NCBI GenBank assembly: GCA_000997385.1
Contig: LCBT01000005.1
Location: 1 to 59,262 of the forward strand
Direction of reading: 5' to 3'
Length of the DNA: 59,262 bases
DNA from: Candidatus Daviesbacteria bacterium GW2011_GWA1_41_61
GTDB lineage: Bacteria; Patescibacteriota; Microgenomatia; Daviesbacterales; UBA10151
Below, in pieces: positions 9,530 to 18,691 of the stretch. Numbering within the stretch: position 1 is the first letter of the stretch; each line of letters opens with the position of its first letter. Below the pieces are notes generated by a model. That model made no database searches. It saw nothing but the letters and a program-made list of their open reading frames with translations, and was not told the origin of the DNA. The translations under genes and the position numbers were made by a program.

Positions 9530-9781
9530 TTAACCTCCATAAATTCTACTTTTTAAGAACCTAATTGCCTCCCAAAAAGCATTGGGTTCTGTGCGTAAAC
9601 TCTTTTTCCAGAAATCTTGGATGACTTGATCTAAACCAGGGTTATTAGAACGATCAAATATAAAAACTGACTTTCCGTCTGGGTTTTTAACAACGGAATC
9701 AAGGGAAATTCCAGAGCAAATAATTGCACCAGCTAGGGGTAAACTTGACGTTTCAAATAATGAAGTAACATCTTTTCTCAT
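9530..9781 (-). CDS. Small protein, DUF5659-like
   Basis: Resembles 19561-19791: central VFIFDR and C-terminal AIRFLKSRIYGG versus AIRTLKDRIFASK. Confidence 0.5.
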   Translation of the reverse strand: MRKDVTSLFETSSLPLAGAIICSGISLDSVVKNPDGKSVFIFDRSNNPGLDQVIQDFWKKSLRTEPNAFWEAIRFLKSRIYGG

Positions 9782-9917
9782 ATCATTTAATTTTTATAAT
9801 CCGTTACATTGGCTAAGAGCCAAATTCGATATATTTCTAGTTAAATTTTACTAAAGGGATTGTGTATTGTATGTGGCAATGTGGGTATCTATGAAAGTGC
9901 TACACTTTGAATTGATA

Positions 9918-10655
9918 TTATTTCTCCCAGCCTAGATTTCTTAAAATTGAAGAAATATTTGAATACTTTCTATCAATCTCTCTATCAGCTTCTGCATATG
10001 TAATACCAAATTCAGCGGAAATTTTCTCGTAGGTCTTTTTAGAAGTAAGCCCAGTAATTCTTTTGTAACGATATATAGATGCAAAAATCTCAACTTCTCT
10101 CATAGATATATCCTTAATAGTTTCAGGCGCTGGGTCTGATTTTTCGTAATCCTTCATTGCTTCCTCGATTTCGTCCCACTTATCTGATATATACTTGCGT
10201 AGCTCACTTTTGCTGAGCCGTTTGTTAAGTTGAATGATGGGAAGAGCTGGGGTAATGCCTTTGTCTACCAAAGCACGTTTATTTCCTTCATACCATGAAT
10301 CCCAAAACATTTTGTCCTGCAGCCTAGTTGGTGGTGGGACAAGTTTATCATAGTGAAGAAAGCTTCTATTAAGCTGATGTCGTATTCCAAAAATTTGTAT
10401 AGGTTGGTAAACAGAGAAGATTTTCCCAAATTGAATGTATTCCTCCAGTGGGCGGACAAATTTAATGGGAATATGATATTTTTGAAGTAGTGGGATTAAG
10501 GTATCAGGAAATAGTTGTATCTTTTTAGCTTCAAACTGCTTTTTTAAGTCTTCAATTTCGGCTGCGAAATCTTCATAAAATTCTAACAAAAGTAGGTATT
10601 TACGTTCATCCTCACTCAGGTATTTTGCTGCATCGTCACTTATTTTAATCCTCAT
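9918..10655 (-). CDS. Hypothetical protein, possible DNA-binding C-terminus
   Basis: 245-aa ORF; HTH-like TSKKTYEKISAEFGITYAEADREIDRKYSNI. Confidence 0.65.
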   Translation of the reverse strand: MRIKISDDAAKYLSEDERKYLLLLEFYEDFAAEIEDLKKQFEAKKIQLFPDTLIPLLQKYHIPIKFVRPLEEYIQFGKIFSVYQPIQIFGIRHQLNRSFLHYDKLVPPPTRLQDKMFWDSWYEGNKRALVDKGITPALPIIQLNKRLSKSELRKYISDKWDEIEEAMKDYEKSDPAPETIKDISMREVEIFASIYRYKRITGLTSKKTYEKISAEFGITYAEADREIDRKYSNISSILRNLGWEK

Positions 10656-10732
10656 TTTTATATTAATTTATGGCTAATTATACTCTTTATTAGGGTGGTG
10701 GAAAACTCTTAAATTAGCTTCAAAAATGCTAA

Positions 10733-11479
10733 TTACTGGTATTTAAACTGGAAAGGTTGAACGAGAGGTTCTGAGAAAGGAATAGTTATGCTTACAGCAG
10801 GTACAGATAAGGAAACGAAATCCGTCTCAGCGCAAACCACTGTCTCAGACGAAGGTTCCCACCGAAGTATACTAGTTATGTCTCTTTCGCTTGGAGTCTC
10901 AGTCGGGGAGGTAGTGTAGTAATCTCCGAATTTAGAAGATTGAACATAATCAGACTTAGGCGTAAGATATGGCGTACCGGTACAGTCAGAAGTAGTGAAC
11001 CCGAGACTTGCTTTTGCAACTTCCCAGTGTTGAATATCTATAAATTTGTTGATACTGGGGACAAAGATTGTATTATTACCTTCCGATCCTTTATCTACTA
11101 AAATCCCCAGTTCGTTATTATGGGCATCAAGGACCATTATTGATTTAGACGATTGTACAGGGATATTCTCTAGCTTGTTATTTAAATCGATAATCTCTGC
11201 TGTCTGAGTTGCTACAATTGACTCTAAGTCTCTAACTTTATCATTCGTAGCTAATAAACCTTGGTCTAGTTCTGCTACTTTATCAAACAGATAGCAATTA
11301 ATAGCGTCTGATCTAGATACATTTCTTCTTAAACAATTACGCTGATAATATTCAGTCGCTTTCTGTAAAAATGTACTACTTACTGCTAAGACTGTGGGGC
11401 TCAAAACTACTAATACAAACAATGGTAGTAAAAATAGAGGTAGAATCTTAATTTTAATTCTCATTATATCTGCTTTCAA
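10733..11479 (-). CDS. Secreted/anchored coiled-coil protein
   Basis: N-terminal hydrophobic signal, heptad-rich segment. Confidence 0.65.
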   Translation of the reverse strand: MKADIMRIKIKILPLFLLPLFVLVVLSPTVLAVSSTFLQKATEYYQRNCLRRNVSRSDAINCYLFDKVAELDQGLLATNDKVRDLESIVATQTAEIIDLNNKLENIPVQSSKSIMVLDAHNNELGILVDKGSEGNNTIFVPSINKFIDIQHWEVAKASLGFTTSDCTGTPYLTPKSDYVQSSKFGDYYTTSPTETPSERDITSILRWEPSSETVVCAETDFVSLSVPAVSITIPFSEPLVQPFQFKYQ

Positions 11480-11611
11480 AAATTTTACTTTTCAGAAAGC
11501 CTTAATCTGATCAACATCATAAAACTTTTTGCTATAGGGGACAAGTAGTTTTTATGTACATCTATATTATCTCAAGCCTTACCTGATCTAAATTCCTATC
11601 TGCTTTTTTAA

Positions 11612-12307
11612 TTAAACTTTTGTTTCATCATTACTTACAGGTATAGGGGGAGCAAAAAGCTCAGGAAGTGCGGGGAAATCATAGTTTTCTTCAGAGCATT
11701 TGGATGATGGAACCTGTACAAAACTGTATATCCAGTCCGATCTTCCTTTTTCTCTTTCCCAAACACTATCATATTTATCTTCTGCTTCCTTGCTTCTTGC
11801 AACTGCTTCCATTACCCTATTGCTTAACTCTCGTTGTTCATCAGGATCTTTTTCTTTGTATTCTGTAGACAAAAAGACTGAAGACTCATAATCTGCCTTA
11901 TACATTTCATATTGATATTGACCCGCCTCCTTGATATATGAATGTATTAATAAGTTAAAGGCTTTGCTATCTAAATATATTCTTTGTTTATCAAGCCACA
12001 ACTTTTCTTCTTTTTGGTAAACATCACTTGCTTGCATGTATTTATCCAGAGCAGCATGATATTCTTCCGCAGTAGCTGTATCACTTCCTGCTTTTAATAT
12101 TAAATTGTATTGATCCAAATATTTATTTTTTCTATCAATTATTAAAGGATTAATTTTTATACAATGCTCATCTGCTAAATAGGATCCCTCGTTAATCAAT
12201 TGTTGATATTTGTATATATAACCTACAAATAACCCAAGACCTAATATTATTGAAATAATGAGAAGCTTCTTTTTAATAGCTTTATTCATTTTCAGGAAGT
12301 AGCTCAT
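11612..12307 (-). CDS. Single-pass membrane protein, hypothetical
   Basis: N-terminal TM KKKLLIISIILGLGLFVGYIY. Confidence 0.65.
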   Translation of the reverse strand: MSYFLKMNKAIKKKLLIISIILGLGLFVGYIYKYQQLINEGSYLADEHCIKINPLIIDRKNKYLDQYNLILKAGSDTATAEEYHAALDKYMQASDVYQKEEKLWLDKQRIYLDSKAFNLLIHSYIKEAGQYQYEMYKADYESSVFLSTEYKEKDPDEQRELSNRVMEAVARSKEAEDKYDSVWEREKGRSDWIYSFVQVPSSKCSEENYDFPALPELFAPPIPVSNDETKV

Positions 12308-12956
12308 ATAATGCAGGAGTAATTACAACAAATATATGGCCAGGTATTCCAAACACAGGTGTTTTATCATAGGTATACGAAACCTCAACATTTTTCCCAT
12401 TAATTATTTTTTGGTGTCGTGTTCCTGAGGTACTCTCAAATTCCAAAGATTGTTCTATAAACCAACTTGTAATATCTTTGTCTACAGTGTCCGTCAGTTG
12501 GAACATTTGCCGTAACGTATCATTATTTTTTTCTCCATCAGCATAAAGATCGCCAGTAAAACTGATTTGCGTTAAATTCTTCCCCGGCTGCCCTATTAGA
12601 TAAACTGTGACCGTATCAACCTCTCCTCTTTCTACATCCTGACTTTTATCTTCAGGATAATATTTATCAATATCCGAATTAAAAACTACACCTATATTTT
12701 GGGACTGTAACCTATCCTTTAAGGATTGCATTGTAATGCTTAAATCTAGAGTTTTAGTAGCGACTTGAGGTGAAGATAGAGGAGTCTGAGCCTGAGTATC
12801 GATCTGCTGTAAGATAGTTGAGCTTTGAGGTGAAGGTTCAGATCTCACTAAATAATATACTCCAATTATGATCGCGAATATAATAATGACTAATATAGGA
12901 ACAATTCTTTTTTGATCGCGAAACGTTTTTCTATTCATTTTATTTACTTCTTCCAT
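12282..12956 (-). CDS. Single-pass membrane protein, hypothetical
   Basis: N-terminal TM RIVPILVIIIFAIIIGVYYLV; overlaps next gene. Confidence 0.65.
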   Translation of the reverse strand: MEEVNKMNRKTFRDQKRIVPILVIIIFAIIIGVYYLVRSEPSPQSSTILQQIDTQAQTPLSSPQVATKTLDLSITMQSLKDRLQSQNIGVVFNSDIDKYYPEDKSQDVERGEVDTVTVYLIGQPGKNLTQISFTGDLYADGEKNNDTLRQMFQLTDTVDKDITSWFIEQSLEFESTSGTRHQKIINGKNVEVSYTYDKTPVFGIPGHIFVVITPALYELLPENE

Positions 12957-12977
12957 ATCATTTATTTTCCCCCTTTT

Positions 12978-13610
12978 CTATAAGCTAGAACAGAATGGTT
13001 TACTACAAAAATTATTAGGTTTAGAACAATACTGATATTTTCTTCCCTCTAATAAACAATTGTTATATTCTCCAAGTTCAGTATTGTATTTACCTATACA
13101 AGAATTATATTCAGTCATTTCCTTCTGACATTCCTGTTGTTCTTCCGACCTTCTTCGTTGTCTATCTTGTTCAAAGGTATCAGTTGTTGTACCTGTTTGT
13201 TGCTCATAATAGCTATTTTGAATTGGCTGTCCTTCTTGTGCCATGATTTTTTGCACACGAGCTTCTTGGTCAGCCATAAGGGCTGGATCTGCATCTAACT
13301 TGAACGCCATTAACCTGATGAATTCCACATTAGTCATATCTACATTTCCCAATCTCTTTTTTGCCTCTATCAATACATCTTTAGAGGTTCTGGCAACTCC
13401 AAAAGCGACTATTTTTAAGGCTTTTCCAGATGGTTGGTTTTGGTTATCTGTAGGCACATTTGTATCTGGGCTGACAATAGACTCATTAACTTCAGATTTA
13501 GTAGGAACCACACCACTAGACATATCTTCCGAGGATTCACTATATCCTCCAAGATATATACCAGTGAGAACAACTACTCCTATAATTACCAAAACTGGAG
13601 TCATTTTCAT
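12978..13610 (-). CDS. Membrane-anchored protein with Cys-rich C-terminus
   Basis: N-terminal TM, terminal CQKEMTEYNSCIGKYNTELGEYNNCLLEGRKYQYCSKPNNFCSKPFC. Confidence 0.65.
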   Translation of the reverse strand: MKMTPVLVIIGVVVLTGIYLGGYSESSEDMSSGVVPTKSEVNESIVSPDTNVPTDNQNQPSGKALKIVAFGVARTSKDVLIEAKKRLGNVDMTNVEFIRLMAFKLDADPALMADQEARVQKIMAQEGQPIQNSYYEQQTGTTTDTFEQDRQRRRSEEQQECQKEMTEYNSCIGKYNTELGEYNNCLLEGRKYQYCSKPNNFCSKPFCSSL

Positions 13611-13940
13611 TTAATTTCCTTTCATAAGGTCTGTAATATCCTTTTTAAGCTGTGTTAATTGTTCTTCAGTGAGATTATCTTCTGTCTCTTTTATTATATC
13701 CTGAGTTTCTTCATCCTTAACTTTAAGTTTCCTTTGAAGACTGATTAACTTAACCTCGTTACTGACATGAAATACTCTAATTAATTTTCTAAGAAAGTTT
13801 ACAGCTACATCAATCTTAAAGACGATTAACAGATAGGCATAAATTAAGAAGATTTTTAGATCCCAGTTAATTAGAATAATTGCGATTATTAACTCTAAAA
13901 GATAGTTCCACCATGATTTTTTTAAAATTTCGCCAAACAT
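13611..13940 (-). CDS. Small membrane protein
   Basis: Hydrophobic LLELIIAIILINWDLKIFLIYAYLLIVFK; directly abuts the next gene. Confidence 0.6.
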   Translation of the reverse strand: MFGEILKKSWWNYLLELIIAIILINWDLKIFLIYAYLLIVFKIDVAVNFLRKLIRVFHVSNEVKLISLQRKLKVKDEETQDIIKETEDNLTEEQLTQLKKDITDLMKGN

Positions 13941-14043
13941 AATTATATTTCCATCTCTAAATCTAATTGCATTCTATACCTGATCAATAAAGATGACAAG
14001 GAGTCTGTCGAGATGATACTGATGGTCTCTTATAGTGTGAGTT

Positions 14044-14271
14044 ATGGGAAAAGCTATTACTCACAAACAAGTATTAGAGAAATTTGGACAGAAGATGCAG
14101 AAGGTGCGTCAATCCTCTGGGGTAACACAAGAAGAATTAGCGGCTAGGTTAGGGATGCATAGAACCTATATTGGCCTTATAGAACGAGGCGAGAGAAACC
14201 CAACTATAAGAACTTTATATAAGATTGCAAAAGCCCTTAAAGTTCCAGCTTCAGATTTGCTACCTTTTTAA
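14044..14271 (+). CDS. XRE-family HTH transcriptional regulator
   Basis: RQSSGVTQEELAARLGMHRTYIGLIERGERNPTIRTLYKIAKAL. Confidence 0.93.
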   Translation: MGKAITHKQVLEKFGQKMQKVRQSSGVTQEELAARLGMHRTYIGLIERGERNPTIRTLYKIAKALKVPASDLLPF

Positions 14272-14961
14272 CTAATAGGAACCCCCAGGTATTAATGTTG
14301 GTATTTGTTCTCGTTTTACCCTGATTCGTTTGACTGTTGAGGCACTTACCCTCTTCATACTCCTATGTGTCCTTAAAACAACCCCAAACTTGCTTAGAGC
14401 CTTGCATTCTTGGTCAATATTAATCTTGTATGATTTAACTTCTGGCCATAACTGTGCAACTATGTAGTTATTTTGGAGTGGATCTATATTCCCTACTATC
14501 CAAACCGAAGCGATATTAGGCTTTACAGCCTCAATTTGTTTATTTAAATCGCTTAAGTCCTTTATTGCTTCATCTCTGTTAATCAATCCTACTAAACTTG
14601 TCTTCGGATCATAGACCTTATCTTTTAACTTACGTTTGACAGTATCTGCAATACTTTCTTTTTTGCGATCTTCTATCCGGTATACCTCAACTAACTGAAT
14701 GTTTTTAACTCCAACCTGTTTACTGTTAAGAGACATCGTAGCAGCTAATATATCAGGTGGATCTTCATCTGGCACCTGCAACCACCACATTCTGCCCTCG
14801 TAATGTTTCACACCCAATAAAGCTATTCCTGTTATATAAGCTTCAAGCCCCTTCTTTTTATTAAATGCTTTTTCAACCCCAATCTGTTGAATCAGTTGCT
14901 TGAAGTTATATATTGCGTAGCAAGGTGAGTACCAAATATTTTTTGTTATATCAATATCCAT
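14272..14961 (-). CDS. Hypothetical protein
   Basis: 229-aa ORF, no recognised family. Confidence 0.6.
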   Translation of the reverse strand: MDIDITKNIWYSPCYAIYNFKQLIQQIGVEKAFNKKKGLEAYITGIALLGVKHYEGRMWWLQVPDEDPPDILAATMSLNSKQVGVKNIQLVEVYRIEDRKKESIADTVKRKLKDKVYDPKTSLVGLINRDEAIKDLSDLNKQIEAVKPNIASVWIVGNIDPLQNNYIVAQLWPEVKSYKINIDQECKALSKFGVVLRTHRSMKRVSASTVKRIRVKREQIPTLIPGGSY

Positions 14962-15014
14962 AATTAAATTTTGGAAGTGAAGTATTTGAACACGCGCTAT
15001 ATAAGGGGATTATA

Positions 15015-15380
15015 TCAAAGGGTTTCAATCATACCTTTAAATCTTTGCTTTCTGTATTTTAGTTTTAGACAATTCCTACATCCCAAAATATTTTGTAACG
15101 GGTGTTTATAAAGCGTCCCTACCTTTATTTGGCATATCGGGCACAAGAACCAGAATCTATCGCCATTAAATCTGGTTTTAGAGGTGGTAAGGCTCACCTC
15201 AATCCCTAGAGCCTCAATTTTGGCTCGTAGAAGCCTTATTTTGAGCTCTTTCTTAACGCGGTCTACTAATTCATCGATATTGATTCTCATGGCGTTATCT
15301 GCCAACTGAGAATCTCCTAAATCGTATGGGTTTATTAAATTATTCATGGCTGTTTGCTTGTACCATTTGGTTTTGGCCAA
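15015..15380 (-). CDS. Zinc-ribbon protein
   Basis: CPICQIKVGTLYKHPLQNILGCRNC; overlaps upstream gene. Confidence 0.6.
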   Translation of the reverse strand: MAKTKWYKQTAMNNLINPYDLGDSQLADNAMRINIDELVDRVKKELKIRLLRAKIEALGIEVSLTTSKTRFNGDRFWFLCPICQIKVGTLYKHPLQNILGCRNCLKLKYRKQRFKGMIETL

Positions 15381-15930
15381 TAATAGCTGTGTCTGTTTTG
15401 ATATTTAATTGCATAGGTATTTGTTTCATGGCTTTTAGTGCCTGAATTGAGGTTAAATACTGCCTGTTTGCCCGATCCAGCTCCTTGCTCAAAAAGGCTA
15501 GGAATCTTATACCCATATCTGTAATTGAAGCCGGTGCTAAGTATCTATTAATCCGGCTTTGAATCTCTAAAGTTCGGATATAATTGACTGTGGCTAGTTC
15601 AGCCGTAGCTTTCTCGCTGGTAGTTTCACAAAGATACTCTTTTTGTAACTGCCTCATCATATCTACTCCAAAAGTTTTATAACTCTCTGATATAATTTTA
15701 GTCATCAGAATTCCGTTTTCGAACTCAAAAAGCGTTAATGCCTGAAATGCGTTATCTATATCGATTGTAGCTAATTTATTACTTTTATTATTTATAGACT
15801 CTTCATATACTTTTTGTAGAACAGTGTCTGGATCATTCCAAATTTTACATTTACTGAAAGCATCTCTAAGTTCCTCTGAAGTTTTTGTTTTAACAATCGT
15901 TTTACTGTTTATTTTAGGCTTAGTAGGCAT
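15340..15930 (-). CDS. Hypothetical protein (would lie directly downstream of the integrase in the excised circle)
   Basis: 196-aa ORF; its ATG overlaps the stop of the displaced integrase tail by about 11 nt. Confidence 0.65.
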   Translation of the reverse strand: MPTKPKINSKTIVKTKTSEELRDAFSKCKIWNDPDTVLQKVYEESINNKSNKLATIDIDNAFQALTLFEFENGILMTKIISESYKTFGVDMMRQLQKEYLCETTSEKATAELATVNYIRTLEIQSRINRYLAPASITDMGIRFLAFLSKELDRANRQYLTSIQALKAMKQIPMQLNIKTDTAIIGQNQMVQANSHE

Positions 15931-16051
15931 AACCAGCTTCCTTTAAGCTAGTAACGTTTATGTGGTTTCTAAGAAGTTCTAATTGTGCTGCTAGAGTTTT
16001 TGCTTCCTCTGAGGTATCATTTAGAAGGTTTTGGAGTCCGACTCGAATCCC
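15920..16051 (-). pseudogene. Displaced native C-terminal tail of the element 1 integrase
   Basis: In frame with the integrase through shared GGGATTCGA (G-I-R): VGLQNLLNDTSEEAKTLAAQLELLRNHINVTSLKEAGYAY*. Confidence 0.75.
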
Positions 16052-16080
16052 CTCTCCCGCTCTGGTAAAATATTAAACAT

Positions 16081-16152
16081 GCCGAAGTAGCTCAGTGGCA
16101 GAGCACGTTCTTGGTAAGAACGGGGTCACGGGTCCGATCCCCGTCTTCGGCT
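16081..16152 (+). tRNA. tRNA-Thr(GGT)
   Basis: Acceptor GCCGAAG/CTTCGGC, anticodon arm CGTTC-TTGGTAA-GAACG, T arm ACGGG-TCCGATC-CCCGT. Confidence 0.93.
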
Positions 16153-16201
16153 CAGGTTAAAACCTTGCATCTCTTCCCCACCTAATATATAATCCCAAGG
16201 T

Positions 16202-16372
16202 ATGGCTAAAAAAGGAAACAGGCAAATATTTCATTTAGAGTGCTCTGCTTGCAAAAGCAGAAATTATGTAGTGCAAAAAAATGTTATTAATACTAAAGAT
16301 AAGTTAGCTTTTAAAAAATACTGTAAAAAGTGCCGAAAAATCACCCTCCACAACGAGACTAAGATTAAATAA
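16202..16372 (+). CDS. rpmG: 50S ribosomal protein L33
   Basis: Not in the ORF track (too short); MAKKGNRQIFHLECSACKSRNYVVQKNVINTKDKLAFKKYCKKCRKITLHNETKIK*. Confidence 0.9.
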   Translation: MAKKGNRQIFHLECSACKSRNYVVQKNVINTKDKLAFKKYCKKCRKITLHNETKIK

Positions 16373-16580
16373 TCACCTTCCTGGCTGGTCTAAACTGTTC
16401 CCAAAATCTACGATGTCCATACACGCCTGGTGTTCAAAACATCCATCCCCAAAGATTAAAAGGGCTATTGATTTATCTTCCCCAACTCTCGGGAGGAGAC
16501 CAAGTTGATCCACACTCATATCTTGGATATACAAGGCAGTTTTGAACAAGGGGTGTTTTTAGGTTATACTACACATACTT

Positions 16581-16654
16581 AGGGGCGTCGGTCAGTGGTA
16601 GGCCTGGAGTCTCCAAAACTCCTAACGAGGGTTCGATTCCTTCCGCCCCTGCCA
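16581..16654 (+). tRNA. tRNA-Trp(CCA), attachment site of element 2
   Basis: Acceptor AGGGGCG/CGCCCCT, anticodon arm GGAGT-CTCCAAA-ACTCC, T loop TTCGATT, discriminator G and CCA encoded. Confidence 0.92.
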
Positions 16655-18148
16655 ATTCTCACTTTCAGCATACTTGGCTACTATGCTGAATGGTAGTTTG
16701 AGGCTAAAATCAACCTTTTTATCCTTCAAAATAAGGTTCGAGACGACAAATCTCAGCAACTCCCTTTGTAACTCAGGTCTCGAACTGGCAAATAACTTCG
16801 GAGCCATATTGCAGAAGGTCAGAAATCCTTCTATTTCCTGCTTATATACCCTATCTGCAGTCTTGTGCTTCATTATTTCAGCATTTACGAGTTCGGTTTC
16901 CTTGTTGACCTCTGTTGATTTTGAATTGTAGGCTTCGTCTTTGATCTTTCCTTTGAGATATAAGTCCAACAGCTTTGAGGATTGCTCCTGTAGGTCTTTG
17001 TACTGACTGTTGAGAGCATCCAGCGAGTCTTGAAGGTATTCAGTTTCGTCTGCCAAGCTCACACTCATAATGTCTTTTATAGTTTTCAACTTTTTTAGAT
17101 CAAGCGAGGCTGCTTTGATTACCTTTGCTAATTGTTCTGTTATAACTTCCTCCCTCACATACTTCTGATGGCAGAATTGAGCCCCTCTGGGCTTGGTACA
17201 GTGATAATAAACATGACCCTTCTGCAATTCAGCAGTAACTCCGTTATGGCACTCACCACATTCCATAAGTCCAACAAATGAGAAATCGTGTTTATACCCT
17301 TTCTTCTTTTTCGGAGACAAGACCTCCTGCACTTTATCAAATAAGTCCTTTTCAATAATTGGTTCATGTTTTCCTGGTTTCACTTCGCCTTTCCATTCAA
17401 AAAATCCATAGTAAAAATGGGTGTGAAGAATCTTACCTATGGCTGACTTTCCAACTCGATTACCTTTTCGACTTCTGAAACCCTCATCAAAAAGCATCAA
17501 TCCGATTTTCCTTTCCGAGTATTCACCTGTAGCACAGAGCTCAAAGATTCTTTTGATAAAAGGTGCAACTACTGGATCAGGTACTGCTACATGGTCATCC
17601 AGCTTCGTTTTATAACCAATCGGAGGTATGTGGGGGTAGAAACCATCATCCACCAAAATATCATAAGCTTTTTTGACTTCATCAGAGAGATTGTTTAGAT
17701 AGAACCTGGCAAAACCATTTTGGATATCAAACTGTAGCTTTTGGAAACTCTTGGCGTTCTTGTTATAAACCAAAGATTCTTTGATGAAATGTATTTCTCT
17801 GCCTTCATTGTTCACCATATCCTCAATAATCACCCTATCTTTGAGATTGCCTCTCAAAAGTCTGTCCACTTTCTCACACAAGATTCCGAGGATGTTTTTG
17901 TTAGCCTGGATATAAGCCACCATTTCAGAAAACTTTTTTCGACCTTCTTTTTTTGCACTTTCATCAATATCAAACTCTTTGATTACTTCAAAATTATTTC
18001 GCTTGGCATAATCAAGGATTAGCTTCCTTTGGGCTTCAATGGAGACACCTTCTTCACGCTGGCGTTTACTGGAGACTCGATAATAAGCAACAAATTGATT
18101 TGCATTTTCCATATTCATCTTATCTGATTTTAGTAGATTAGTTGTCAT
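16622..18148 (-). CDS. Large serine recombinase/integrase; C-terminus ends antisense in tRNA-Trp
   Basis: FVAYYRVSSKRQREEGVSIEAQRKLILDYAKR, CEKVDRLLR, CGECHNGVTAE zinc ribbon; ends NWQGRKESNPR (tRNA antisense). Confidence 0.93.
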   Translation of the reverse strand: MTTNLLKSDKMNMENANQFVAYYRVSSKRQREEGVSIEAQRKLILDYAKRNNFEVIKEFDIDESAKKEGRKKFSEMVAYIQANKNILGILCEKVDRLLRGNLKDRVIIEDMVNNEGREIHFIKESLVYNKNAKSFQKLQFDIQNGFARFYLNNLSDEVKKAYDILVDDGFYPHIPPIGYKTKLDDHVAVPDPVVAPFIKRIFELCATGEYSERKIGLMLFDEGFRSRKGNRVGKSAIGKILHTHFYYGFFEWKGEVKPGKHEPIIEKDLFDKVQEVLSPKKKKGYKHDFSFVGLMECGECHNGVTAELQKGHVYYHCTKPRGAQFCHQKYVREEVITEQLAKVIKAASLDLKKLKTIKDIMSVSLADETEYLQDSLDALNSQYKDLQEQSSKLLDLYLKGKIKDEAYNSKSTEVNKETELVNAEIMKHKTADRVYKQEIEGFLTFCNMAPKLFASSRPELQRELLRFVVSNLILKDKKVDFSLKLPFSIVAKYAESENWQGRKESNPR

Positions 18149-18151
18149 AGT

Positions 18152-18691
18152 TCAAGGCGACTTCTTTATATCTCGAAACAAATCTTTTCTCATTGCTTTC
18201 CATGCATCAGACTTGACTAAATCACCATACTTTTTCCCTATCTCTTGGAGAATGTGCATCCAATAATTCGAATGCATCTCCTCATCCTTGAATACTTCAA
18301 AACGATCAAGATTCAGAGCTCCTTTTGCTTCCCTGTCGAGCTCTGCTATCTGTTCCTTGATTTTTTGTGTGCTTTCAAGCAGTTTGAAAGCTGAATCAGG
18401 ATCAAACTTCTCGGCTTCCACACCAAAAATCTGTCCAAACATATCGTTATAAAAAGTAATTGCGGTATCAGCTCGAATGATGATATAGCCTGAATACAGC
18501 ATTAGTTTTCGGAGGAATAAAGAAATAAGCTTATCAACTTCTTTCTTTGTCTCATTTGGCAGTTGCCTCCTCATCTCTTCAACCAAATCGAAATTACCTT
18601 GAGAAAACGCTTCTACAGCAGCCCTGAAAGCTTCATCAGCAGTCATATTTGCGAATGGTTCATTTAGATTCATTTTTGATTTTGTATGCAT
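18152..18691 (-). CDS. Hypothetical protein
   Basis: 179-aa ORF overlapping the next ORF. Confidence 0.6.
   Translation of the reverse strand: MHTKSKMNLNEPFANMTADEAFRAAVEAFSQGNFDLVEEMRRQLPNETKKEVDKLISLFLRKLMLYSGYIIIRADTAITFYNDMFGQIFGVEAEKFDPDSAFKLLESTQKIKEQIAELDREAKGALNLDRFEVFKDEEMHSNYWMHILQEIGKKYGDLVKSDAWKAMRKDLFRDIKKSP

Larger units (their letters stand above)
5446..16051. mobile_element. Integrated element 1 (serine integrase, prim-pol) in tRNA-Thr(TGT)
   Basis: Integrase abuts the tRNA; 9-bp core TCGAATCCC at 5446-5454 and 16043-16051; imperfect 21-bp repeat (17/21) 5446-5466 vs 16043-16063; integrase tail recovered at the right end. Confidence 0.8.

Noticed and set aside
5446-16051. 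Element 1 as a complete prophage
   Set aside because: No terminase, portal, capsid or tail gene recognised; a plasmid-like integrative element fits better.
16373-16560. A 48-aa minus-strand ORF (MSVDQLGLLPRVGEDKSIALLIFGDGCFEHQACMDIVDFGNSLDQPGR) between rpmG and tRNA-Trp
   Set aside because: Too short and without recognised family or clear ribosome-binding site; not supported enough to list as a gene.
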